Of a DNA stretch of 64,000 nucleotides, positions 31,963 to 40,900 are shown in pieces. The stretch is taken from NCBI GenBank assembly GCA_041396585.1, contig JAWKYG010000019.1:1-64000 (forward strand). The letters run 5' to 3'. The first letter of the stretch is position 1, and every line of letters begins with the position of its first letter. Origin of the DNA: JAUIAI01 sp041396585. GTDB taxonomy: Bacteria > Pseudomonadota > Gammaproteobacteria > Burkholderiales > Burkholderiaceae_E. The notes beneath the pieces were generated by a model. That model was not told the origin of the DNA. It made no database searches and saw only the letters and a list, made by a program, of their open reading frames with translations. A program made the translations under genes and the position numbers.

Positions 31963-33862
31963 AACGCGCTCCTTCGGGCCCGGCGATGCCGATCACGTGG
32001 CGCGCCAGCTCATCGATGCCTGCGACCGTGATATCCGGCTGGCGCTACCGCTTGGGCTGGGCAAGGCCAATACCATTGTCAATGCGCTGGTGGGGCATGC
32101 GGAGGCCGATGCGACGATCAAGCTGTCGATTCTCACCGCCCTGACGCTCACCCCGCCGGGCGCCGGATCCGACCTGCAGCGCCGCTTCCTGGCACCGGCG
32201 CGTGACCGCCTGTTCGGGCGCTATCCGACATTGCGATACGCGGAGCTGATGTCGGCCGGCACATTGCCGGGCAACATCCAGGTGTCCGAATTTTTCATGC
32301 AGGCGGGCGCATGGCTCGACAACCCGGGCGCCCAGCGTCATTTCATCAGCGCCAACTACACGCATGCGCTGCGCTATGTTCGCGACTTTCAGCCCAATGT
32401 CATCGCCCAGCTCGTTGCGCAGGATCCCGAGGGCAGGGTCAGCTTGTCTTGCAACACCGACATCACGGCGGATCTGCTGACGCTGCGCCGCGAGGGTCGG
32501 ATGCAGTTTCTGTTGGCCGCGGAGATCCATCCCGACCTGCCGTTCATGCAGGCCGGGCAGGCGCTGATCGATGGCGGGGAGGTCGATCTGCTGTTGCAGG
32601 CGGCCGACCCGCCTTTCGAACTCTTCTCGGCGGTGCGCCGTCCGGTGAGCACGCAGGATATGGCGATCGGGCTGCATGTGTCGCGGCTGATCCGGGATGG
32701 CGGCACCCTGCAGGTGGGAATTGGTTCCATCGGCGATGCGATCGCCCATGCGCTGATCCTTCGAGAGCGCCGCAACGACACATACCGCGAGCTGCTCAGC
32801 GAGTGTCCTTTGGCGCTACAGCTGCCGGAGGACCACCAGGCGCCGTTCGGCGAGGGCCTGTATTCGGTTACCGAGATGTTGGTGGGCGGCATTCTCGAGC
32901 TGTTCGACGCAGGCGTCATTCGCCGCGAGGTGGATGGCGCCGCGATCCATGCGGGATTCTTCGTCGAGTGCCGCGACTTCTACCGCCGCCTGCGCGACAT
33001 GGAGCCGCATCGTCGAAGCAAGATCGCGATGATGCCCGTTTCCTACACCAATGCCCTGTTTGGCGACGAGCCCGCCAAGCGGGCAGCGCGTCGTGATGCA
33101 CGCTTCGTCAACAACGCGATGATTGCGACCTGTCTGGGCAGCATCGTGTCCGACGGGCTCGATGACGGACGCGTGGTCAGCGGTGTGGGCGGCCAGTTCG
33201 ATTTTGTTTCCCAGGCCTTCGCGCTCGAGGGCGCCCGCGCGATCGTGACCCTCAATGCGACACGCCGCAAGTCGGGGCGGCAGCGATCGAATATTCGGTG
33301 GAGCTATGGAAACACGACGGTGCCACGCCACTTTCGCGATGTCGTCGTGTCCGAATATGGCGTGGCCGATCTGCGCGGACAGACTGATGAACAATGCGTG
33401 AAGCGCATGCTTGCGATCTGCGACAGCGCATTCCAGGACGAGATTCTCGAGCAGGCGAAAGCGGCTGGAAAAGTATCCCCGCGGTTCGCTGTCCCGTCAG
33501 CCTGGAGGCGCAACACGGCGGAAAACCTGCAGGCTTGGCTTGGCCCGCCAATGCATGACGGACGCACGCCGATGTTTCCGTTCGGTACGGACTTCTCCGC
33601 TATCGAGCGCCGACTTCTGCCAGTGCTCGAGCATCTGCAATCGTGCCGTGGCTCCTGGCTCGCACTCTCGAGGCTCGCCCTTGCGGGCTTGATGGCATCG
33701 CCGTCAGCCTCACATGAACGAGACATGCTGGACCGTCTCGATCTTCTCGCAGTGACCGCGCCGCGCGATCGCCTCCATCGTTGGCTTGTGTTGGGCGCGA
33801 TGCGCGGGCGCAGCAACTCAGCAAGTCGAGGCGGACATCATGCACATGAAGCGAGCCGGTGA
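31937..33862 (+). CDS. acetyl-CoA hydrolase/transferase family protein
   Basis: A 641-residue protein of the class I CoA-transferase / acetyl-CoA hydrolase family. Seen are LPLGLGKANTIVNALVGHAE, GGTLQVGIGSIGDAIAHALI, the conserved GEGLYSVTEMLVGGILELFD, and SGVGGQFDFVSQAFALEGAR. VVVSEYGVADLRGQTDEQCV near the C-terminal third is the family's glycine- and acid-rich motif. It overlaps the preceding gene by 26 bases and is last in the operon. It may recycle CoA or pass it from acetyl-CoA to a carboxylate. A second start at 31949 is possible. Confidence 0.8.
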   Translation: MKAGMPSDETRSFGPGDADHVARQLIDACDRDIRLALPLGLGKANTIVNALVGHAEADATIKLSILTALTLTPPGAGSDLQRRFLAPARDRLFGRYPTLRYAELMSAGTLPGNIQVSEFFMQAGAWLDNPGAQRHFISANYTHALRYVRDFQPNVIAQLVAQDPEGRVSLSCNTDITADLLTLRREGRMQFLLAAEIHPDLPFMQAGQALIDGGEVDLLLQAADPPFELFSAVRRPVSTQDMAIGLHVSRLIRDGGTLQVGIGSIGDAIAHALILRERRNDTYRELLSECPLALQLPEDHQAPFGEGLYSVTEMLVGGILELFDAGVIRREVDGAAIHAGFFVECRDFYRRLRDMEPHRRSKIAMMPVSYTNALFGDEPAKRAARRDARFVNNAMIATCLGSIVSDGLDDGRVVSGVGGQFDFVSQAFALEGARAIVTLNATRRKSGRQRSNIRWSYGNTTVPRHFRDVVVSEYGVADLRGQTDEQCVKRMLAICDSAFQDEILEQAKAAGKVSPRFAVPSAWRRNTAENLQAWLGPPMHDGRTPMFPFGTDFSAIERRLLPVLEHLQSCRGSWLALSRLALAGLMASPSASHERDMLDRLDLLAVTAPRDRLHRWLVLGAMRGRSNSASRGGHHAHEASR

Positions 33863-34204
33863 TTGAACGTCCGCTCTAGCGACTCCGACGGATCGGGCAT
33901 TCTTTCCTGCCGTACGTTATCGGGTGGCATCGACGCCACGATGGCCCGGATTGTTGGCGCGAATGATGGCGAAGCGGGTATCGGGACTATATGATGGTCT
34001 CCGCCAAAACCTAACGTAAGCGGTGCGGCTGCCCGACAGCCTCGCCTTTTCCTCCGCAATCCGTCGGCCATGCCAAATGCTGCGGTCCGGTCGGTCGCTG
34101 CCGCCTGTCGGCATCCGCGATCCGCTGAGCATGGCTTGCTCGGTGTTGCCGCTGGCGGGATGTGATCCTCGGAGGTCCCCTCCCGCTGACTACAGGAGTC
34201 CTTG
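33863..34204. other. intergenic region before the peptide-synthesis cluster
   Basis: 342 bases with no gene I can support. It must contain the promoter of the genes from 34205 on, but I see no clear hexamers or operator. Confidence 0.3.
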
Positions 34205-36127
34205 ATGGCTGCCGAATTGCGCACCTTGGTCGACTTCGTCGCCGCGCGAAATCCCGAGTCGATCGCCGTGCTGGCGCCCAAGCGCTCAGCGCTGAGTTAT
34301 CGAGGGCTGCAGGCCTGCCTGAGCGATATCGAATCTGCATTGGTCGGTGCCGGCCTTGGGCCGGCCAGCCGGGTGGCCACCGTGCTGCCCAATGGGCCGG
34401 AGGCAGCGGTCGCGAGCCTGAGCATTGCGGCCAGTGCCTGCTGCCTGCCGCTCAATCCTGCGTATGGCGCCGACGAGTTGCGCTTCTACCTGGACGATGC
34501 GGGTGCCGATGCGCTGGTGCTCGCCGAGCATGAGAGTGGCCCGGCGCGAGAGGTCGCTGAGTCGATGGGTCTGGCGGTCCTCGAACTCTGCGCGCGCGCA
34601 GATGATCCGGCGGGTCGATTCGGATTGACTGTTCGTTCGCAGGGCCGGCGCCTGAACAGGGATGGGCCCACGCGTATGAGTGCCGCACTGGTGTTGCATA
34701 CCTCCGGTACGACCGCACGGCCGAAGATCGTGCCGCTGACTCAGGCGAATCTCGCCGCCTCGGCACAGTCGATCGCGCGACACCTGAGGCTCGGCCCGAC
34801 TGACCGCGGCCTGAACGTGATGCCACTGTTCCATATCCACGGCCTCGTCGGCTCGCTGTTCGCGTCGATTGCCGCCGGGGCAAGCGTGGTGTGCACACCT
34901 GGCTTCGACGAGGCAGAGTTCTTCGATTGGGTGGCCGAGTTCGCGCCAACCTGGTATACGGCGGTACCGACGATCCATCAGGCTGTCGTTGCACATGCCG
35001 CAGACTATCGGAGCGTCGCGCCGGAACACCGATTTCGCTTCGTGCGCTCGTCGTCCGCATCGCTGCCGCCAGCAGTGTTCTCGGCGTTGGAGAGCGCCCT
35101 GGATGCGCCCGTGATCGAGGCCTACGGCATGACCGAGGCGGCGCACCAGATGACGAGCAATCCGCTGCCCCCTGCTCCGCGCAGGCCTGGTTCTGTCGGG
35201 GTGTCTGCCGGCGCCGAGATCATGATCCTCGACGATGAGTGGCGGGCCGTGCCTGCGGGCACGACCGGAGAGATCGCGATTCGCGGCGACGGTGTGGCGG
35301 CAGGCTACGAGGCCAACCCGCAGGCCAACGCGGCGTCGTTTCGCGACGGTTGGTTCCGCACTGGCGATCTCGGCTGGATCGATGAGGAAGGCTACCTGGT
35401 TGTCGCAGGCCGAATCAAAGAGATCGTCAACCGGGGTGGCGAGAAGATCTCGCCGCGCGAGATTGACGAAGCACTCCTCGAGTACCCGGGAGTGGCGCAA
35501 GCGGTGGCCTTCGGCGTTCCGCATCCGACGCTTGGTGAAGACCTGATGGCTGCCATCGTCCTGGCCGCTGGCGCCGATGTCAGCGAGCGGGCGCTACGCG
35601 AGTATCTGTTCGAACGCCTGGCCGGATTCAAGATTCCGTCGGGGCTGATCTTCGTCGACGCGATTCCGAAGGGTCCGACCGGCAAGATTCAGCGAACGAG
35701 TCTGCACAAGACGCTGACGGCCTATCTGAAACAGGGCTCGGACGAACCGGCAGATCCGTTCGAACAGGCGATCGCCGATGCCTTCGCCGAGGTTCTCGCC
35801 ATCACGAACGTCGGTCGCGACGACAACTTCTTTGCGCTCGGGGGCGATTCGTTGTCGGGCGCGCGCGTGATTGCGCGCCTGTGCACCGGGCTTGGCGTTG
35901 ACATTCAGGTCTCCGACCTGTTCCGCCGCCCGACTGTCGCCGCGCTCGCCGAAACCGTTCGATCTCTGACCGATGTCGACGCGCATCTGATGGCCGAGAT
36001 CGATGCGATGTCCGACGAGGAAGTGCAGGCGCTGCTGGCCCGGTATGAGAGCGAGGCGCCCGATGCGGACAATGATCCGAGCGCCGGCGAGGTCTCGCCC
36101 ATCGAGGCTTTCGAGGCGGGGCGTTGA
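34205..36127 (+). CDS. adenylation-carrier didomain protein, oxalate-CoA-ligase-like
   Basis: A 640-residue protein in two parts. Residues 1-510 are an acyl-adenylating enzyme: LVLHTSGTTARPKIVPLTQ (phosphate loop), EAYGMTEAAHQMTSNPLPP, WFRTGDLGWIDEEGYLVVAG, and IPKGPTGKIQRT with the catalytic Lys. The EAYGMTEAAHQMTSN stretch closely resembles oxalate-CoA ligases (Pcs60/AAE3). Residues 525-600 are a carrier domain with NFFALGGDSLSG, whose Ser (codon 35849-35851) should take phosphopantetheine. It probably activates a small carboxylic acid and loads it onto its own carrier domain. The next gene starts directly after its stop. Confidence 0.8.
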   Translation: MAAELRTLVDFVAARNPESIAVLAPKRSALSYRGLQACLSDIESALVGAGLGPASRVATVLPNGPEAAVASLSIAASACCLPLNPAYGADELRFYLDDAGADALVLAEHESGPAREVAESMGLAVLELCARADDPAGRFGLTVRSQGRRLNRDGPTRMSAALVLHTSGTTARPKIVPLTQANLAASAQSIARHLRLGPTDRGLNVMPLFHIHGLVGSLFASIAAGASVVCTPGFDEAEFFDWVAEFAPTWYTAVPTIHQAVVAHAADYRSVAPEHRFRFVRSSSASLPPAVFSALESALDAPVIEAYGMTEAAHQMTSNPLPPAPRRPGSVGVSAGAEIMILDDEWRAVPAGTTGEIAIRGDGVAAGYEANPQANAASFRDGWFRTGDLGWIDEEGYLVVAGRIKEIVNRGGEKISPREIDEALLEYPGVAQAVAFGVPHPTLGEDLMAAIVLAAGADVSERALREYLFERLAGFKIPSGLIFVDAIPKGPTGKIQRTSLHKTLTAYLKQGSDEPADPFEQAIADAFAEVLAITNVGRDDNFFALGGDSLSGARVIARLCTGLGVDIQVSDLFRRPTVAALAETVRSLTDVDAHLMAEIDAMSDEEVQALLARYESEAPDADNDPSAGEVSPIEAFEAGR

Positions 36128-37906
36128 ATGGACGCCGTCAGCACGACCGATCGCCGGGACGATGCGCGCTATCGCGCACTGCTGGCGCTGCGCAGGTCCG
36201 CGCGCCGCAGCGGGGCACAGCGGCTTGCTGCCGCAGCAGTTAGAGCCGGTATCACCCACGCATTCGTGGTCGGAGGAAATCCGGTCGATCCGATCATCGG
36301 CGCGTGTGGCAAGGCCGGGATACGGCTGATCGGCGCTCATCATCAGGGCAGCGCATGCCTGATGTCGCTGGCGTTCAACTACGTGAGTGGCGCGCCGCGC
36401 AGCATCGTCATCGTCTCGCCCGGACCGGCAGCGAGCAACTGCATGACCGCGGTGCTGTTCGCGCATGACAATAACTGGCCGTTGCTGGTCATTGCCGGTC
36501 GCTATCCTTCGAGCGCAACCCGCCCGGGTGCATTTCAGGACTTCGACGCCGGGGCGTTCAGTGAACCGCTGTTGCGCGCCAGAGCGGCTGTGTCGCAGCC
36601 CGAGCATCTCGAACCTGCGTTCGAACGGATGCTTGCCGCGTGCCATGCTACCAAGCCGGGCGCCGTCTGGATCGACGTCACGCGGGAGGCCGTGAACGGC
36701 GTCCCGGTCGCGGAGGCGGCGAAGGCCTCGGGCCAGCATGCGGAAGTGCATACGTGGACCGCTCCGGCCCCGCCGGCCTGGTCCGACGAACGTCTGGCCG
36801 GTGACGTCGATGCAATCGCCGATCAGCTTGTGCGAGCGCAACGTCCCGTGTTGCTGTTCGGCCATGATCTGCGTTGGAGCGAACCATGGCCGCAGCTTCG
36901 TCGCCTCGTCGACACGATGCGAATGCCGTTCGCGGCGACGCCGCTCGCGCGCGGGTACCTTCCGCAAACGCATCCGCTCGATGTCACCATGCGACGGGCC
37001 GCGGCACTTGCCAACGCCGATCTCGTGCTACTCGTCGGCGCGCGGATAGACTGGACGATTCGCCATGGCGCAGAGTTTCCTCCCGGCGTGCCGCTGATAC
37101 GGATCGGGCGTAGTGCGGTCGGGGATTCGGGCGTTGGCATTCCTGGTGATGAGGCGACGGTTCTCTCAGCGCTGATCGACGCCATCGACGCACGGCGTTC
37201 GTCGGGGCAGGACTGGCAGCGTGACGAGCATTGGCTCGAGGGGCTGCGATCCGCCACCGACTGGGGCATGAACGTCAATCCGCCTGCTCGAGACGGGCCG
37301 GGCGCACACGCGTCGGCGGCGAATCATCCGGGCGGTGGTGGGTCCCCAGTCATGGCGACGGACGACTGGCTCGCCGAGTTGGCAGATGCACTGCCGGACG
37401 ATGCGATCACGGTGCTGGACGGCAACGTCACCATGACTCGTGCGCAGCGCCGACTCGCCGCACTCTCACCCGTCTCGCGGCTCACGCCCGGCCGCAATGG
37501 AACCATGGGCGTTGGCGTATCGTTCGCGATCGGCGCGCAGCTGGCCCGTTCGGATCGACCGGTAGTGCTCATCACCGGCGACTTCGCATTTGCCCTGAGC
37601 GCGGTCGAGCTTGAGACCGCGGTTCGCCATCGGGTGCCGATCGTTGTCGTCGTCGCCAACAACCGCGGCGCAGGTGGTGCCATGCGCCAACGCTCCTGCC
37701 TGGGTGACGACTATGCTGAACCCGTGCTCAAGTTCGGCGCCGGCATCCGTCATGATCTGCTCGCCGAGTCGATGGGCGCACGAGGCATGCACGTCACCGT
37801 CGCCGGAGGTCTTGCCAGCGCGGTGCGCGAGGCGCTGGCCGCCGGCCAGATGACCTGCATCGAGCTGCCCGTTCCGGACGATGAGCTGCAGATTGCAACG
37901 ATCTGA
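36128..37906 (+). CDS. TPP-dependent enzyme (oxalyl-CoA decarboxylase / acetolactate synthase-like) in NRPS operon
   Basis: A 592-residue protein with the three-domain layout of TPP decarboxylases and synthases. The N-terminal PYR domain has ITHAFVVGGNPVDPII and GAHHQGSACLM. The C-terminal PP domain has VLITGDFAFALSAVELETAV followed by VVVANNRGAGG, the GD...NN metal/TPP motif. Where family members have catalytic Glu (HE-Q-S/A-A), this one reads HHQGSA with Gln at residue 73, which is unusual. It directly abuts the adenylation-carrier gene and precedes the NRPS. It may decarboxylate or couple the acyl unit loaded by that protein; this is inference. Confidence 0.75.
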   Translation: MDAVSTTDRRDDARYRALLALRRSARRSGAQRLAAAAVRAGITHAFVVGGNPVDPIIGACGKAGIRLIGAHHQGSACLMSLAFNYVSGAPRSIVIVSPGPAASNCMTAVLFAHDNNWPLLVIAGRYPSSATRPGAFQDFDAGAFSEPLLRARAAVSQPEHLEPAFERMLAACHATKPGAVWIDVTREAVNGVPVAEAAKASGQHAEVHTWTAPAPPAWSDERLAGDVDAIADQLVRAQRPVLLFGHDLRWSEPWPQLRRLVDTMRMPFAATPLARGYLPQTHPLDVTMRRAAALANADLVLLVGARIDWTIRHGAEFPPGVPLIRIGRSAVGDSGVGIPGDEATVLSALIDAIDARRSSGQDWQRDEHWLEGLRSATDWGMNVNPPARDGPGAHASAANHPGGGGSPVMATDDWLAELADALPDDAITVLDGNVTMTRAQRRLAALSPVSRLTPGRNGTMGVGVSFAIGAQLARSDRPVVLITGDFAFALSAVELETAVRHRVPIVVVVANNRGAGGAMRQRSCLGDDYAEPVLKFGAGIRHDLLAESMGARGMHVTVAGGLASAVREALAAGQMTCIELPVPDDELQIATI

Positions 37907-37930
37907 ATGGACTAGACGAACTTGAATTCC

Positions 37931-40900
37931 ATGGTATCGACCGTCGACGCGACCGCCTGCGCGGTTGTCACCTTGCGCGATCTCCTCGTCGTTGCCAGTG
38001 ACTCGTTTCCTCCACATTGCGTCGACTATGTCGATGCCCAAGGGACGACACGGTCATGTCCGTGCCCTATCCTGCTTGCCGGTGCGCGCTCGCGCTGGAG
38101 CCAGCTTCGCGAACTGGGGCTCGAGACCGGCCAAGCGGTTCTGTTGCAGCTGCGTAACCCCGCGAGTTTTCTCGAGGTGTTCTGGGCCTGTCAGGTCGGC
38201 GGTCTGGTTCCGGTTCCGATTCCGAGCATCCTGTCCGGTGCATCCGAGGCGGAGGTCGCATTCCGTCGCGCTGCGCAACAACTCTCTTGCGCGCCCATTC
38301 TTGTCGATGATGCGGATCTTCCCGCCGTCAGAGAACGGGTGGACGAGCACCTGGATTCCCGGCTGATCGGCATCCCGGCGTCGTTTGTCTCACAAACGGG
38401 TCGCCGCAGCACCGGGCCCTCACTTCGCAACGATGGTCACGAAGCCGGGCCATCGAAGGGCGGGCCGTCCGCCGATCAGCCACTGCTCGCTGATCCGCAT
38501 GCGCCTGCCTTGATGCTGCTGAGCACCGGCGCAGACGGGCAACCGGAACTACGCGTGCGCACCCACGCGGACCTGCTCGGGAATGCGGCGGCCAATACGC
38601 AGCGCTGGGCGACAACGGCGGACGGTGTGAGCCTGACAGGGACTGCGCTCGACTGTATGGGTGCGCTGGTGATGTCTCACCTGCGCGCTCTCATCGCCGG
38701 ATGTAAGCGGGCCCGGATGCCGGTCGCTGCCGCGCCCGGCCAGGTGTCTGCGAGCGATGGTGGCGACCCCCTGCGCGCGAAATCCGGGCTGGATGCGCGC
38801 GCGCGCCTTGCCCGCCATTTGATGCAGAACCGACGTGCGGATAAGCCGGCGCAGACTCCGATCAAGCGGTTGCCTCGCAATCATAAGGGGCTTTTGCCAG
38901 CGACTCCTGCGCAGCGGGCCCTATGGCTGGTCGACAAAATCGGCGGCTGCGGCCCGGCGTATACGGTCGCGCAGCGTATCGACATTGACGGCCAGATCGA
39001 TGTCGCCGCGCTTGCGCGCGCACTCCGATCGCTCACCGCGCACCACGACGTACTTCGGATGGCGTTCGCTCAGAACGAAGGCGAACCATGCCTCGTCCTG
39101 CACGAGCGAGTCGAGCTGCCGCTGGTGGTCGATTCCGGTCTGGTCGAGCCCAACGCGCTGAAGACGATCGAGAGAGCCTTCGTCGCCGAGCCGTTCGACC
39201 TCGGGGCCGCGCCCTTGATGCGCGCGCGCCTGATGCGACTGAGTGATTCCCGCCACGTATTGCTGCTGGCCATGCATCACGCGATAAGCGATGGCTGGTC
39301 GAGTGCGCTCATCCTGGGCGCTCTAAGCACCGCCTACCGCCGTGAAACCGAAGCCGGGACGGAAACCGTGCGCGAGTCTGAGGTGCCCGGGTTCGCCGAC
39401 TATGCCGCCTGGCTGCATGAGCGGCTGGACGGGGGCTGGTCAGGCATCGCTCGAGTACTGGCGCCAGCGGCTCGTCGATCTGCCCACGCTCGCGCTGCCG
39501 TCGGATCGTCCGCGACCGACTCAACGCGACGGACGAGCTGCCCGGGTCGCGTTCGAGTTGCCTCGGGCGCTGCTCGCGAAGGTCGATCTCACGGCGCGCA
39601 ATGTCGGCGCGACCCGCTTCATGGTGCTGCTCGCGGCGTTTCAGGCGCTGCTGGCCCGCTACAGCGGCCAGACCGACATCGTCGTCGGCACACCGGTCTC
39701 GGGGCGCACCCATCCGGCGTTCGAATCCGTAGTCGGCTACTTCGCGAATATGCTCGTCATGCGCGGCGATGTCTCGGGGTCGCCGGATTTCCGCACGCTG
39801 ATAGAAAGGACCCGCGCGTCCACCTTGGACGCCATGAGCCACCAGGAGATCCCGTTCGAGCGGGTGGTTGCCGCACTCTCGCCGCCGCGTGTTGCCGGCA
39901 TGAATCCACTGTTCCAGGTGAGCTTCGCGGTGCAGAACTTTCCGCGTGCCACCCTCGAGGTGGCCGGCTCGCGGTGTACGGTTTCCGATCCGCGCGAGGC
40001 CGTCGCCCAGTTCGATCTGTCGATGACACTCGTTGAATCGGGCGAGGGACTGCGTGCAAGGATCGACTATTCATGCGCGATGTTCGATGCGGATCGGATC
40101 GAGCGCATGGCCGAACACTATGTGCGCTTGCTCGAGGCGGCGCTCGACGCTCCCGAGCGGCCCGTCGCCGAGCACGATTACCTGACCGTGTTCGAGTGCC
40201 AGCGTCTGCAGCAGTGGAACGACACGGAGCGTGCGTATTCGCGCGACCAGCCGATCACTGATCTGGTCAAGCTCGCCGTGCAGCGGTCGCCGCAAGCAGT
40301 CGCCATCGTCGAGGGCGAGCGCTCGCTCAGCTATCGCGAGTTGGACGCCGCATCAAGCCGCCTGGCCGGCCGGCTGCGCTCGCTCGGCGTGGTGCGTGGC
40401 GGTATGGTTGCGCTTTGCCTGCCGCGTGGTATCGATGCGCTGGTCGCGATGCTGGGCACTCTCAAGGTGGGTGCGGCCTATCTGCCGCTCGATCCAACGC
40501 AACCGCCGGCGAGGCTCGGCGTGATACTCGAGGATGCGCATCCAAACGTTGTCGTAGGGACGGGTGCATCACTGGCGCCACTGCTGCATCTTGGTAGTGT
40601 GGCAACGCTGGCCATCGATGCCGACTCGGCGGAGATCGTCGCTGAATCCGATGAGACGCCAAGTCCGAGTGTGGAGGCATCCGATCTCGCCTACGTGATC
40701 TACACATCAGGATCGACCGGAACACCAAAGGGGGTCGGTGTCGAACACCGCTCGCTATGCAACCATACCGAATGGCTGGCCAGCCAGTTCGGATTCGACG
40801 TCCGGGATCGGGTGTTGTGGCGCACCACACCTACCTTCGACGCTGCCGGGGTCGAGATCTGGCCGGCCCTGTGCGCTGGCGCCACTCTGATCGTTGCCGA

